Assembly: GCF_964036645.1 (NCBI RefSeq)
Contig: NZ_OZ038525.1
Span: 2,843,501 to 2,907,500, forward strand
DNA: 64,000 bases
Source of the DNA: Tenacibaculum sp. 190524A02b
Lineage (GTDB): Bacteria; Bacteroidota; Bacteroidia; Flavobacteriales; Flavobacteriaceae
Direction: 5' to 3'
This document shows positions 1-9,823 of this stretch, in pieces. The notes under the pieces are model-generated. The model searched no databases. It saw only the letters and a program-made list of their open reading frames with translations, and was not told where the DNA came from. Each line of letters opens with the position of its first letter. The first letter of the stretch is position 1. The position numbers were made by a program, and so were the translations under genes.

Positions 1-1
1 C

Positions 2-3000
2 TATATGTGCCATAACGGAGAAATCAACACTTTAAAAGGTAATGTAAGTAGAATGCGCGCAAGGCAAGAGCTTATGAAGAGCCCTTTATTCAAAGACATG
101 GATGAATTATTCCCTATTGTTCTTGAAGAAAAATCCGATTCTGCTTCTATGGACATGGCGTTAGAATTATTACTAATGACAGGACGCTCATTACCAGAAG
201 TATTGATGATGATGGTTCCTGAAGCTTGGGAAAAAGACGAGTATATGTCTGAAGAAAAACGCGCTTTTTACGAGTATAATTCTTGTATAATGGAACCTTG
301 GGACGGCCCTGCTTCTGTACCTTTTACTGATGGTAATTATATTGGTGCTGTATTGGATAGAAATGGGCTACGTCCATCAAGATATACGGTTACCAAAGAT
401 GGTTTTGTAATCATGGCTTCTGAAACTGGTGTCATAGAAGTTAATCCAAAAAATGTGGTGAAGCACGGTAGGTTAGAACCAGGGAAAATGTTTTTAGTGG
501 ATATGAATGCTGGACGCATTGTGGAAGATCAAGAGATAAAAAACGAAATTGTCTCTAAACATCCATATACTGAATGGGTAAAAGACCATGCATTGCCATT
601 AGCCAAAGTACCATACACAAACAATCCACCCACAAAAGAGGAAACAGATTACGAAACCCGTTTACAAATTTTTGGTTACACCTTTGAAGATATTAGCACA
701 GTAATAGCACCTATGGCTATTAAAGCTAAAGAAGCCATTGGTTCTATGGGAACCGATACACCTTTAGCCGTTTTATCAGACAAACCTCAACTTTTATACA
801 ACTACTTTAAACAACTATTTGCGCAAGTTACCAATCCGCCTTTAGATGGAATTAGAGAGGAAATAATTACTGATATCAGCCTAGCTATTGGAGGAGATAG
901 AAACATTTTTGATATCGCTGCAGAACAATCTAAAAAGTTACGCATTCAAAATCCAGTTATTTCTAATACTGATTTAGATAAAATAAAACATATTAACCAC
1001 CCAGACTTTCAAACCAAATCTATTTCAATTCTATATAAATACAAAAAAGGGGTTAATGGATTGGAAGCTGCTTTAGACAATATGTTAATTGAAGCAGAGA
1101 AAGCACTAGATAAAGGTACTAACATTATCATTCTTTCAGATAGAGGTGTTACTAAAAAGAAAGCACCAATTCCAGCTTTACTCGCCTGCTCTTATTTACA
1201 CCATGCCATGTATAAGAAAGGGAAACGCTCTAAATTTGGCATTGTCATTGAAACTGCCGAAGCTAGAGAACCACACCATTTTGCTACCCTATTTGGGTAT
1301 GGAGCAAGTGCCATTAATCCTTATTTAGTAAATGAAATTATTGGTCAAGAGGTACGTCAAGGCAATATTAAAAAGTGCAGTGAAGAAGAAGCTATTGAAA
1401 ACTACAACACTGCTATTGGAAAAGGACTTTTAAAAATAATGAACAAGATAGGTATCTCTACCTTACATTCATACAGAGCTTCTCAAATATTTGAAATCTT
1501 AGGATTAAAAAAGTCTTTTTGTACTAAGTATTTCCCAAATACACCTTCTCGTATTGGTGGCATAGGACTCTATGTGTTAGAAAAAGACATTGTTACTCGC
1601 CATAAAAAAGCTTTCCCAGAACAAAACATTGACGCACAACTATCATTACCTATGGGTGGCGAGTACAGATGGAGAAGAAATGGTGAAAAACATCTTTTTA
1701 ACCCTAACAGTATTGCCAAACTTCAACAAGCCGTAAGAAGTAACAGTAAAGAAACGTATAAAAATTACGCTAAGCAAATTAATGAGCAAAGCAAGAGCTT
1801 AATGACTATTAGAGGCTTGCTAGAGTTTAATAATTTAGATCCTATACCTATTGACGAAGTAGAACCTTGGACAGAAATTGTAAAACGCTTTAAAACCGGA
1901 GCTATGTCTTTTGGTTCTATTAGTAAAGAAGCACATGAAAACCTTGCTATTGCCATGAATAGAATTGGTGGAAAAAGTAATTCTGGCGAAGGTGGTGAAG
2001 ATATTGAACGCTTTAAACCTTTAGATAACGGCGATTCTAAAAGTAGTGCTATTAAACAAGTTGCCTCTGGACGTTTTGGAGTATCAAGTAATTATTTAAC
2101 CAATGCCAAAGAGATACAAATTAAAATGGCACAAGGTGCTAAACCTGGTGAAGGTGGACAATTACCTGGTGAAAAAGTATTTCCTTGGATTGCTAAGGTT
2201 AGAAACTCAACGCCTTTTGTAGGGCTTATTTCTCCACCTCCACATCATGATATTTATTCTATTGAAGATTTAGCTCAGCTTATTTATGATTTAAAAAATG
2301 CCAATCGTCAAGCTAGAGTTAATGTAAAATTAGTATCAAAAGTAGGAGTTGGTACCATTGCCGCAGGGGTTGCCAAAGCAAAAGCAGATGTAATCCTTGT
2401 TTCAGGGTTTGACGGAGGTACTGGTGCCTCGCCTCTTACCTCTTTAAAACACGCGGGATTACCTTGGGAATTAGGAATTGCAGAAGCGCAACAAACCTTA
2501 GTCCTAAATAATTTAAGAAGTAGGGTTGTATTGGAATGTGATGGACAATTGAAAACAGGAAGAGATGTTGCCATTGCCGCCTTATTAGGTGCAGAAGAAT
2601 TTGGTTTTGCCACTGCTCCTTTAGTTGCTTCTGGGTGTATTATGATGCGTGCTTGCCATTTAAACACCTGTCCTGTTGGAATTGCTACGCAAGATCCTGA
2701 GCTTCGAAAAAACTTCAAAGGAACTCCAGAGCATGTCATTAATTTTATGTATTTCGTAGCAGAAGAACTTCGTGAAATCATGGCGCAATTAGGTTATAGA
2801 ACCTTAACTGAAATGATTGGTCAAACGCACAAGTTAAACGTTAAAAAAGCCATTACTCATTACAAAGCTAAGGGGTTAGATTTATCTAGCATTTTATACC
2901 AACCACAAAACAACACCTCATCATTATACAATACCGAAAAGCAAAACCATCAGCTAGAAAATGTATTGGATATGAAAATATTTTCGGAAGCAAAAATGGC

Positions 3001-3772
3001 TATTCAAAATAAAGTACCATTAAGTTTTGCTTATAAAATCAAAAACACGGATCGTACTGTGGGAGCCATCTTATCTAATGAAATTTCTAAAATTCATGGT
3101 GAAGATGGGTTACCTGAAGACACGCTTAATTTAAACTTTACAGGAGCTGCAGGTCAAAGTTTTGGCGCTTTTGCTACCAAGGGACTTACACTTACCGTTG
3201 AAGGCGAAACAAATGACTACTTAGGAAAAGGACTTTCTGGAGGAAAAATTATTATAAAAAAACCAAGTACTGCAAGCTTTAAAGCACATAAAAGCATTAT
3301 TACGGGTAATGTTACCTTATATGGAGCTATTACCGGTGAGGTTTATATTAACGGAATAGCAGGAGAACGTTTTGCTGTTAGAAATTCTGGAGCTACAGCA
3401 GTAGTTGAAGGCGTTGGTGACCATGGTTGTGAATACATGACTGGAGGTAAAGTAATTGTTTTAGGTGAAACGGGCAAAAACTTTGGTGCTGGTATGAGTG
3501 GTGGTATTGCTTTTATTTATGATAAAAATGACACTTTTAAAAACAAGAACTGCAACCTTGAAATGGTTGACTTAGAGACTTTGACTGCTGAAGATAAAGC
3601 GGAGCTAAATACACTTATTAAAAATCATCTAAAATACACAGACAGCGCATTAGCTAAAACCATTTTAGACAATTGGCAAAGTGAGGTTAATAACTTTACT
3701 AAAGTATACCCTAAAGAATACAAAAAAGCTTTAGAAAAAATAGCAGTAGAACAACAACAACTAACAGCATAA
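2..3772 (+). CDS. gltB: Glutamate synthase large subunit, 5'-truncated by the window edge
   Basis: This is the large subunit of NADPH glutamate synthase, which transfers glutamine amide nitrogen to 2-oxoglutarate to make two glutamates. The reading frame is open at the window edge. The first visible residues ([10 protein letters not shown]) lie inside the class II amidotransferase domain, so roughly 200-250 N-terminal residues, including the nucleophilic Cys, are missing. Numbering from the Met at base 5, the order is the rest of the amidotransferase domain (to about 180), the central domain (about 210-490), the FMN-binding synthase domain (starting near [16 protein letters not shown]), and the C-terminal GXGXG beta-helix (about 1010-1200). 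The 3Fe-4S ligands are Cys878, Cys884 and Cys889. gltD starts 3 bp after the stop, so the two are co-transcribed. Confidence 0.97.
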   Translation, partial: YMCHNGEINTLKGNVSRMRARQELMKSPLFKDMDELFPIVLEEKSDSASMDMALELLLMTGRSLPEVLMMMVPEAWEKDEYMSEEKRAFYEYNSCIMEPWDGPASVPFTDGNYIGAVLDRNGLRPSRYTVTKDGFVIMASETGVIEVNPKNVVKHGRLEPGKMFLVDMNAGRIVEDQEIKNEIVSKHPYTEWVKDHALPLAKVPYTNNPPTKEETDYETRLQIFGYTFEDISTVIAPMAIKAKEAIGSMGTDTPLAVLSDKPQLLYNYFKQLFAQVTNPPLDGIREEIITDISLAIGGDRNIFDIAAEQSKKLRIQNPVISNTDLDKIKHINHPDFQTKSISILYKYKKGVNGLEAALDNMLIEAEKALDKGTNIIILSDRGVTKKKAPIPALLACSYLHHAMYKKGKRSKFGIVIETAEAREPHHFATLFGYGASAINPYLVNEIIGQEVRQGNIKKCSEEEAIENYNTAIGKGLLKIMNKIGISTLHSYRASQIFEILGLKKSFCTKYFPNTPSRIGGIGLYVLEKDIVTRHKKAFPEQNIDAQLSLPMGGEYRWRRNGEKHLFNPNSIAKLQQAVRSNSKETYKNYAKQINEQSKSLMTIRGLLEFNNLDPIPIDEVEPWTEIVKRFKTGAMSFGSISKEAHENLAIAMNRIGGKSNSGEGGEDIERFKPLDNGDSKSSAIKQVASGRFGVSSNYLTNAKEIQIKMAQGAKPGEGGQLPGEKVFPWIAKVRNSTPFVGLISPPPHHDIYSIEDLAQLIYDLKNANRQARVNVKLVSKVGVGTIAAGVAKAKADVILVSGFDGGTGASPLTSLKHAGLPWELGIAEAQQTLVLNNLRSRVVLECDGQLKTGRDVAIAALLGAEEFGFATAPLVASGCIMMRACHLNTCPVGIATQDPELRKNFKGTPEHVINFMYFVAEELREIMAQLGYRTLTEMIGQTHKLNVKKAITHYKAKGLDLSSILYQPQNNTSSLYNTEKQNHQLENVLDMKIFSEAKMAIQNKVPLSFAYKIKNTDRTVGAILSNEISKIHGEDGLPEDTLNLNFTGAAGQSFGAFATKGLTLTVEGETNDYLGKGLSGGKIIIKKPSTASFKAHKSIITGNVTLYGAITGEVYINGIAGERFAVRNSGATAVVEGVGDHGCEYMTGGKVIVLGETGKNFGAGMSGGIAFIYDKNDTFKNKNCNLEMVDLETLTAEDKAELNTLIKNHLKYTDSALAKTILDNWQSEVNNFTKVYPKEYKKALEKIAVEQQQLTA

Positions 3773-3775
3773 ATT

Positions 3776-5233
3776 ATGGGACAAATAGGAGGATTTAAAA
3801 TCTATAAAAGAATAAACGAAAAACAACAGGAGGTAAAAAACAGAGTACAAAACTATGACGAGTTTACGATTCCATTAAACCAAGGAACCCTAAAGGAACA
3901 AGGCTCTAGATGCATGAACTGCGGGGTTCCATTTTGTCATAGTGGATGCCCTTTGGGTAATTTAATTCCTGATTTTAATGAGATGGTACATAGAGGTGAA
4001 TGGAAAAAAGCCTTACACATACTACATGCCACTAATAACTTTCCTGAATTTACAGGAAGATTATGCCCTGCACCTTGTGAAAAAGCATGTGTACTAGGAA
4101 TTATTGACGAGCCTGTATCTATTGAGAATATTGAAAAATATATTGTTGAAAAAGGGTTTTCTGAAGGGTGGATTTTTCCGAAACCACCTAAAGAAAGAAC
4201 TGGAAAAACAGTAGCTGTTGTAGGCTCTGGCCCTGCTGGTTTGGCTGCTGCACAGCAACTCAATCGAGCGGGTCATACCGTAACTGTTTTTGAGAGAGAG
4301 GATGCCATTGGTGGGTTACTACGTTATGGCATTCCTAATTTTAAACTAGAAAAAAGTATTATTGATAGACGCGTTGGTATTTTAGAGGCTGAAGGTATTA
4401 TTTTTAAAACCAACACAAATGTAGGTGTTAATTATAGCGTAGATAAGTTAAAGGAATTTGATGCTGTGGTACTCTGCGGAGGTGCTACTGTACCTAGAAG
4501 CTTACCTATTAAAGGTATTGATGGAAAAGGAGTTCACCAAGCAATGGATTACTTAACCGAACAAACCAAAAACCTATTTAGTCAAGAACAAACCAAAAAC
4601 ATTATTGCTAAAGATAAGCACGTGATTGTTATTGGTGGTGGTGATACTGGTTCTGATTGTGTTGGAACCGCTAATCGTCAAGGAGCTAAGTCAGTAACTA
4701 ATTTTGAAATTATGCCGAAGCCTCCACATCACAGAAGTAAATCTACCCCTTGGCCTTACTGGCCTTTACAGCTAAAAACAAGCACTTCACATGAGGAAGG
4801 CTGTGATAGAAACTGGTTGATTAATACGAAAGAGTTTATTGTAGACAACAACAACCAATTAACAGCTATTAAAACAGTTGAAGTAGAATGGAAAACCGTT
4901 CCTGGGGAAAGACCTCAACTTATTGAAAAGCCTTGTACAGAAAAAGTATGGCCGTGCGATTTGGTATTGCTTTCTCTAGGTTTTTTAGGCCCTGAAAAAA
5001 CATTAGCAGAAAAACTAGGGCTTGAAGTAGATGCTCGTAGTAACTACAAAGCTACTAATGACTACCAAACTAATATACCTAATATTTTTACTGCTGGTGA
5101 CATGCGTAGAGGACAATCTTTAATTGTTTGGGCTATTTCTGAAGGCAGAGAAGCTGCTAAAGCTGTAAATACCTACTTAACTCAAAACGATTTATTACCA
5201 AGTAAAGGAGAAGGTAATTTATTAAGAGCGTAA
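3776..5233 (+). CDS. gltD: Glutamate synthase small subunit (NADPH, beta chain)
   Basis: This 485-residue flavoprotein takes electrons from NADPH and passes them through FAD and Fe-S clusters to the GltB subunit. The N-terminal Fe-S motif has Cys46, Cys49, Cys54 and Cys58. A second cysteine group follows in GRLCPAPCEKAC. The FAD Rossmann motif GSGPAGLAAA lies at about 150, and a second dinucleotide fold has GGGDTGSDC. The C-terminal FTAGDMRRGQSLIVWAI segment is typical of the family. Length is usual. It starts 3 bp after gltB and ends before a strong terminator, so the pair forms one operon. The promoter is outside the window. Confidence 0.97.
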   Translation: MGQIGGFKIYKRINEKQQEVKNRVQNYDEFTIPLNQGTLKEQGSRCMNCGVPFCHSGCPLGNLIPDFNEMVHRGEWKKALHILHATNNFPEFTGRLCPAPCEKACVLGIIDEPVSIENIEKYIVEKGFSEGWIFPKPPKERTGKTVAVVGSGPAGLAAAQQLNRAGHTVTVFEREDAIGGLLRYGIPNFKLEKSIIDRRVGILEAEGIIFKTNTNVGVNYSVDKLKEFDAVVLCGGATVPRSLPIKGIDGKGVHQAMDYLTEQTKNLFSQEQTKNIIAKDKHVIVIGGGDTGSDCVGTANRQGAKSVTNFEIMPKPPHHRSKSTPWPYWPLQLKTSTSHEEGCDRNWLINTKEFIVDNNNQLTAIKTVEVEWKTVPGERPQLIEKPCTEKVWPCDLVLLSLGFLGPEKTLAEKLGLEVDARSNYKATNDYQTNIPNIFTAGDMRRGQSLIVWAISEGREAAKAVNTYLTQNDLLPSKGEGNLLRA

Positions 5234-5256
5234 TACAATAAAGTCTCCCAAAAGTT

Positions 5257-5298
5257 AAAAAGGTCGTTTTACCTAATGGTAAGCGACCTTTTGTTTTT
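5257..5298 (+). terminator. Rho-independent terminator of gltBD
   Basis: The arm AAAAGGTCG (5258-5266) pairs with CGACCTTTT (5284-5292). An inner TTACC/GGTAA extends the stem, and a T-rich tail follows (5294-5298). It lies 24 bp after the gltD stop codon. Confidence 0.9.
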
Positions 5299-5327
5299 AT
5301 TTTTATATAATATCGGCTGTTTTTCAT

Positions 5328-5606
5328 GAGATTACTTCACTTCGTAAACTACGTTCGTAATGACGGAAATGAACAAAATCCTATAACGTCATTGCGATGG
5401 AGTGAAAATGGAAGAAGCAATCTCTTAATCGCTTACTCTAAACTAAAGATTACTTCACTCCGTAAACTGCGTTCGTAATGACGGAAATGAACAAAATTCT
5501 AAAACATCATTGCGATGGAGTGAGAACGGAAGAAGCAATCTCTTAATCGCTTACTCTAAACTAAAGATTACTTCAATCCGTAAACTGCGTTGGTAATGAA
5601 CAAAGC
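5328..5606. repeat. Palindromic repeat cluster, 118-bp period, two and a half copies
   Basis: Copies begin at about 5330, 5448 and 5566, each 118 bp apart; the third is cut short near 5606. Each full copy is itself a degenerate inverted repeat. In copy 1, the arm 5328-5365 starts GAGATTACTTC and ends CGTAATGACG. It is mirrored by 5387-5424, which starts CGTCATTGCG and ends GAAGCAATCTC. The ends of the arms match best and the middles diverge. The same sequence family recurs at 8622-8735, on the other side of the surface-protein gene. It resembles dispersed intergenic REP- or MITE-like palindromes. No open reading frame is evident. Confidence 0.85.
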
Positions 5607-5616
5607 TACCGCCTAT

Positions 5617-5652
5617 AAAAAAACTGCCTAAGAATTACTTCTTAGACAGTTT
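5617..5652 (-). terminator. Terminator of the T9SS surface-protein gene
   Basis: The stem AAACTGCCTAAGAA (5621-5634) pairs with TTCTTAGACAGTTT (5639-5652), with one mismatch. On the minus strand it runs into a run of seven T (complement of 5617-5623). It lies 46 bp beyond the stop of the minus-strand gene at 5698. Confidence 0.85.
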
Positions 5653-5697
5653 CATTTGAGTGGTTTTTAAACTTATATACAATCCATCATTCTTCTT

Positions 5698-8439
5698 TTA
5701 TTTTATAAGTACTTTCTTTATAGCATAGCTACCTTTATTCTGAATGTATAAAACATACGTTCCTTTGGCATATTTAGATACTTCAACAGCTTCTATATTA
5801 CTTGCTTTATAGTTCTTATAAACCATTTGACCTTGAAGATTTACTAACGCTATCATTTCTACTTGTTCTTGTTGTGGGACTTCTATATTCAAAATAGAAC
5901 TGGTAGGGTTAGGATAGGTTTTAATAGCAAGGTCTGCTTTAAAAGCAACTTTTTTACCTGATGATAATCTAGGTGCTACTGTAGTATTTGATGCTGGTGG
6001 CGTAGCTGCATTAAATACAAAACATCTTTTACAACCTGTATTAGGGTTAATTAACTCCAATCGTAACCAATCATTTAATCCATTGGTAGCAAAAATAGAA
6101 GTATTTGTTACCGATTGCCCATTATTAAGTGGATAAGCTGTACCTCCTGTACAATTAGCAGCATCTAATCCTGATTGACTACTTGCTTGGTACCAATTCA
6201 TAATCAACGGTTCTGGACTGCTTACACTTACTACATGTCCAATATTAAGTACTGCGCTTGAAGTAATCGTTACTTTTGATGGTGCAGCAATTGCTAAACT
6301 AGTAGCACTACCTACACAAGCACCATTGCTTGGCGTAACACTAACAGTACCTGCATTACCATCTAATTGCAAAGTAATCACTTGTTGATTAATTGGTCCT
6401 ACCGGTGTCCATTCTTTCGGATAACTCCATTGATGTGCATCCGCAATACCTTGTGTATCTGCTGTAAATGTAATTTGTCTATCACAAGTAATTGCTCCTT
6501 TTGTTATAGTTGCTTTAGGCTGTACTGTTACCACCAAAGAAGTAGCTACAGACTCACAACCTGCTGTGTTATAAGTAGCAACTTTTAATGTATACGCTCT
6601 ATGTGCATTAGTAGGTGTAAAACTAAAATTAGCAGGAGCAGTAATGTGTTGACTACTGATTCCCCCAGTACTATCAATTATAGTCACCTCTGCATTTGAA
6701 GCGCCTTTGTAATCAATTGCATAATTATAAGCAGCATCAGGCAACACACAAATAGTTCCAGTAATACCTGGGGCAATTGGCGCTATCTCAAAATTATGTG
6801 ATGCTGATGGTGGCGTAGTAGGATTGGTACAGTTATTTGCTCCATCTAAAGTAGCTGTAACTGTAAAGTTTCCTGTTGTATTTGCTGGAATCCCACCTGC
6901 TGGAGGAATTAATGTTAAGGTATTTCCATTATCTCTACGTTGCCAACCATTATTCGTTAATTCCGCAGGAATGTCCCATTTATATTTAGCAAATGGTGTA
7001 GCGGTAAATGTAAAATCATTGGTTATATTACTTTGTATACAAGTAGCTCCTTCTATAGCTACTGTATTCCCTCCTCCAAATCTATTTACAAAAGCAGTTG
7101 CAGATGAACTTTTACAATCTGGCTCTGAAATATCGGCTGCACTAACTGTTATAATACCACTCTCAGTATCTGTAAAGCTAATTTCAACTTTACTTCCATT
7201 GGTTGTTTTTGGAGTAACCGTCCAATTGGCATTCCCTCCAGTACCCCATGTGTATACTTTATCTGCTTCAGGATTGGTTACTTCAACTTCTAAAGTAGCT
7301 CCTGTTGTAGCATCAGCACAATAAATTTGTTGAGACAACTTAGGTGTTGCAGGACTTGCTGTAATAATTCTATCAAATGAATGTTTCCCTAATACCGTAT
7401 TTGAAATTCGTATTATAAAATTTCCTACGTTAGAAGGCTTTGCATTTCCTTGGTAAATAACCGCTGCTGCATTTCCGTATAACTCACTCGACTCTATTTT
7501 TAAAATAGCAGGATCAAAAGTATTCCCATTTGAGTCTAATAATTCCCACTCAAAAAGTCCATTTCCTGCAATAGCATCTGTAACTGTATAGGCTGTTGAT
7601 TTACTAGCATCTAAATTATTATCTCTTAAACAGGTAACTCCTAATATTTCAGATGGCGTAAAGTTTTTTAATACTTCCCACGTTCTACTTGGTCCTCCTC
7701 CGCATACACCTGTACAAGCGTCTACAAAAGAAATACTCAAAAATCCTTTACTTATAGCTCCTGGAATACTAGCAATGGTTACAGTAGACACATAGTTTCC
7801 GTTAGCGTCTGGAGTAGCCGCAGTACTTTGACTTGTTATTTGTATACCTCCAAAAGCAAACCAAGCTACGTTTAAAGGCACTGTATCTGTAATACTTACT
7901 ACTTGATGTGTAGGATTTGATGTACCCGACTGTACATTTAATGGAATCCATGGCGATCTTGTTTGAATACCATTTGGTTGATTAATATCACCATACAACA
8001 ACGTAAAATTAGGATTCAATTGATTACTTGTAGGATTGATGTCTATATCATATCGTACTACAGTATCTGGAGTAGTAGAAGTATCTATAATTTTAACAAA
8101 CACTTTTCCTGTTCCTCTAACTACCAAGTTTACTTCACTAGTTCCTGCAATAGTTAATGAACTAGTTCCTGTTGAATTACTAGGTGCATTTACATCTTTA
8201 AAAAGAAGTGGCCCTGTAGCGTTCCATGTAAAGGTAGCTTTACTTACATCTATATTATTGGTATTTGGTGATAATTTAATAGTTGCCCCACATCCATAAT
8301 TTGCTGGTGTTAGCGTAATGTCTGTTTGTGCTTGCAGTTGTACACCGGTAAATAGCATACAAAGCACTGCACTTACTTTTGCAAAAATGCTTTTGAGATT
8401 TAGAACATTAGCATGTTCTTTTAATTTCTTTGTCTTCAT
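5698..8439 (-). CDS. T9SS type A sorting-domain surface protein with repeated PKD/Ig-like modules
   Basis: This is a 913-residue secreted protein. The N-terminus has a basic stretch, a hydrophobic core (VSAVLCMLFTGVQLQAQ) and a likely signal peptidase site after AQA or AQ near residue 38. The body is a series of Thr/Ser/Asn-rich beta-sandwich-like segments of roughly 90-110 residues with recurring single cysteines, similar to PKD or Ig-like repeats. The last 80 residues carry a type A T9SS sorting domain: a YPNPTSS motif, a hydrophobic strand, GTYVLYIQ and a terminal KKVLIK. This predicts export across the outer membrane and surface anchoring. The ligand is unknown; adhesion is an inference from architecture. 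It is monocistronic, with its own terminator and a candidate -7 box, and is flanked on both sides by palindromic repeats. Confidence 0.85.
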   Translation of the reverse strand: MKTKKLKEHANVLNLKSIFAKVSAVLCMLFTGVQLQAQTDITLTPANYGCGATIKLSPNTNNIDVSKATFTWNATGPLLFKDVNAPSNSTGTSSLTIAGTSEVNLVVRGTGKVFVKIIDTSTTPDTVVRYDIDINPTSNQLNPNFTLLYGDINQPNGIQTRSPWIPLNVQSGTSNPTHQVVSITDTVPLNVAWFAFGGIQITSQSTAATPDANGNYVSTVTIASIPGAISKGFLSISFVDACTGVCGGGPSRTWEVLKNFTPSEILGVTCLRDNNLDASKSTAYTVTDAIAGNGLFEWELLDSNGNTFDPAILKIESSELYGNAAAVIYQGNAKPSNVGNFIIRISNTVLGKHSFDRIITASPATPKLSQQIYCADATTGATLEVEVTNPEADKVYTWGTGGNANWTVTPKTTNGSKVEISFTDTESGIITVSAADISEPDCKSSSATAFVNRFGGGNTVAIEGATCIQSNITNDFTFTATPFAKYKWDIPAELTNNGWQRRDNGNTLTLIPPAGGIPANTTGNFTVTATLDGANNCTNPTTPPSASHNFEIAPIAPGITGTICVLPDAAYNYAIDYKGASNAEVTIIDSTGGISSQHITAPANFSFTPTNAHRAYTLKVATYNTAGCESVATSLVVTVQPKATITKGAITCDRQITFTADTQGIADAHQWSYPKEWTPVGPINQQVITLQLDGNAGTVSVTPSNGACVGSATSLAIAAPSKVTITSSAVLNIGHVVSVSSPEPLIMNWYQASSQSGLDAANCTGGTAYPLNNGQSVTNTSIFATNGLNDWLRLELINPNTGCKRCFVFNAATPPASNTTVAPRLSSGKKVAFKADLAIKTYPNPTSSILNIEVPQQEQVEMIALVNLQGQMVYKNYKASNIEAVEVSKYAKGTYVLYIQNKGSYAIKKVLIK

Positions 8440-8471
8440 AATAGTTTAGTTAAATCTTTTTTGTTGATGAA

Positions 8472-8487
8472 AAGTGTATATACACTT
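8472..8487. promoter_or_regulatory. 16-bp perfect palindrome in the leader of the surface-protein gene
   Basis: AAGTGTATATACACTT is a perfect inverted repeat 33-48 bp upstream of the minus-strand start codon at 8439. It lies between the candidate -7 box (8499-8506) and the coding region, so it could be an operator or a 5'-UTR hairpin. No known regulator is assigned. Confidence 0.4.
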
Positions 8488-8498
8488 AAAAACCGCCT

Positions 8499-8506
8499 CA
8501 AAGCTA
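8499..8506 (-). promoter_or_regulatory. Candidate -7 element (TAGCTTTG) for the surface-protein gene
   Basis: On the minus strand this octamer matches the Bacteroidota -7 consensus TAnnTTTG and would give a leader of about 50 nt. I see no good TTG box at the usual distance upstream, so confidence is moderate to low. Confidence 0.4.
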
Positions 8507-8621
8507 CTCATTAATTAAACTGACCATATAACCCGAAAAGGGTGATTTTTTATTTTTTTTCTCCTATAAAATAATAGTTATAATTGGTATTAATCATTCT
8601 CATCATACCTTATGTGTATAC

Positions 8622-8735
8622 TACTCCGTAAACTACATTTGTATGATAAAACTCAACGTCATTGCAAGACACGAAGCAATCTCTTTATTCTACTGACAGA
8701 TTACTTCACTCCGTAAAACTGCGTTCGTAATGACG
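8622..8735. repeat. Second cluster of the palindromic repeat family
   Basis: This cluster holds a degenerate arm at 8622-8643 (ACTCCGTAAACTAC), a right-type arm at 8657-8683 (starts CGTCATTGCA, ends GAAGCAATCTC) and a left-type arm at 8699-8735 (starts GATTACTTCACTCCG, ends CGTAATGACG). The order of the last two matches the inter-hairpin segment of the cluster at 5328-5606. The two clusters therefore belong to one family and sit on opposite sides of the T9SS gene. Confidence 0.8.
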
Positions 8736-8780
8736 CTACTCATTATGATTTAGTTATTACTTCTACTTGTTAAATTGTTT

Positions 8781-8924
8781 ACACCCGAAGGTGGAAATCA
8801 ACAACACCCGAAGGTGGAAATCAACAACACCCGAAGGTGGAAATCAACAACACCCGAAGGTGGAAATCAACAACACCCGAAGGTGGAAATCAACAACACC
8901 CGAAGGTGGAAATCAACAACACCC
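8781..8924. repeat. Tandem repeat, six exact 23-bp copies
   Basis: Copies start at 8781, 8804, 8827, 8850, 8873 and 8896. They are identical, and a truncated seventh copy (ACACCC) starts at 8919. Each unit contains CACC-CGAA-GGTG. Read on the minus strand this is CACC-TTCG-GGTG, a short hairpin with a C(UUCG)G tetraloop. A 23-bp period is not a multiple of three, and I judge the array non-coding. Perfect identity implies recent amplification or slippage. Confidence 0.95.
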
Positions 8925-8925
8925 T

Positions 8926-8954
8926 ATAAAGTGGATGATAAACATCCACTTTAT
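8926..8954. other. Stable hairpin next to the tandem repeat
   Basis: ATAAAGTGGATG (8926-8937) and CATCCACTTTAT (8943-8954) form a perfect 12-bp stem with a 5-nt loop. It could terminate the minus-strand gene at 9053, whose stop lies about 100 bp away. The T tract on either strand is weak, so the role is unclear. Confidence 0.55.
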
Positions 8955-9052
8955 TACATCTATTAATTATTAATGTAACATAAGCATGTATTTCCTAGCA
9001 GGAAGTTTCTTGAGAAGTGTTGAAAACCTTAATCTTGATTTATGTAGATTTT

Positions 9053-9754
9053 TTACACTACGGTAAGCGTAAATGTCGAATCTATTATACGAACATGTTT
9101 TAAGTAGGCTTTGCTCCCTTTGGTTGCTTGTGTTTTGATTCGGATTGTATAGTTTCCTGCCTCTAATTCGGGAACTTGCCCTATCAATTTTTTGTATTGA
9201 TTTACTACTAGCGATACTTTGTATTCTGTTTGGTCTTCCGATACAAAATACACACCTACCGCTTCTTCGTCTTCTCCCGCTATTTTTAGTCGAGTTCCTA
9301 AAATCTCAAAGATGCTATTGGGCGTTAAATAGGTATTGATTGTTTTTGATGCATAGTCTTCAAAAGTATTTATATGAGTAACATATCTAGGTACTGTTAC
9401 TTTTTCCAGTGGCATGTGCTTTTCAATATTCTTGATTATTTTTCTAGAGTGAATGTTTACTTCTAGTTTATGCTTTTCTGGATTATAATAATCTTCTTCA
9501 CTTTCAAAATTACCTTTTATGGAATAGCTAAGATTAAATAATGGTAGGTTTAAATTATTTCCTTCATTAATACAGATTCCTATTTCTTCGTAATAAAAAT
9601 TTAGTACGGCTACAACATCGGTTTTACTAATCAGGTTTCGCTTACTTAGCATTTTATCTATTAACGCTTCTTGATCTATGGAAGGTTTTGCTAATATACG
9701 GGCTATATAGTTAGTTTCTTCTGATAGGTTATTTTCGGTTAGGTAGTACTTCAT
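9053..9754 (-). CDS. HU-like DNA-binding domain / DUF4469 protein
   Basis: This 233-residue protein matches the Bacteroidota family with an N-terminal HU-like DNA-binding fold (about 1-125) and a C-terminal Ig-like DUF4469 domain (about 130-230). The N-terminus (MKYYLTENNL, then IDKMLSKRNLISKTDVVAVLN) and the C-terminal beta-rich end (EAGNYTIRIKTQATKGSKAY) are typical. Its physiological role is not established; nucleoid or repeat binding is an inference from the HU fold. A good promoter lies upstream (9824-9853). Its 3' end faces the 23-bp tandem array and a strong hairpin, an arrangement worth testing. Confidence 0.75.
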   Translation of the reverse strand: MKYYLTENNLSEETNYIARILAKPSIDQEALIDKMLSKRNLISKTDVVAVLNFYYEEIGICINEGNNLNLPLFNLSYSIKGNFESEEDYYNPEKHKLEVNIHSRKIIKNIEKHMPLEKVTVPRYVTHINTFEDYASKTINTYLTPNSIFEILGTRLKIAGEDEEAVGVYFVSEDQTEYKVSLVVNQYKKLIGQVPELEAGNYTIRIKTQATKGSKAYLKHVRIIDSTFTLTVV

Positions 9755-9823
9755 TGCATAGTCGTTTTTTTATTGAGTATTCCTTTTTCTTACTGTACAC
9801 TTCTTTGTGATATCTGCGCTTTT

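Noticed and set aside
2308..2781. Antisense open frame of 157 residues inside gltB
   Set aside because: It is opposite a highly conserved enzyme and its translation looks like a shadow of that codon pattern.
6824..7324. Antisense open frame of 166 residues inside the surface-protein gene
   Set aside because: It is complementary to the repeated beta-sandwich region, has no family features, and has no ribosome binding site or neighbours.
5328..8735. Insertion sequence or transposon carrying the surface-protein gene
   Set aside because: The flanking repeats are similar, but there is no transposase and I did not find a clear target-site duplication; a mobile cassette is only a hypothesis.
8781..8924. 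CRISPR array
   Set aside because: The 23-bp units are directly joined with no unique spacers and no cas genes are near.
8767..8973. Two overlapping open frames encoding repeated PEGGNQQ / NNTRRWKS peptides
   Set aside because: They are produced by the 23-bp tandem repeat read in different frames. There is no ribosome binding site or non-repeat domain, and both frames look equally good, which argues for non-coding repeat DNA.
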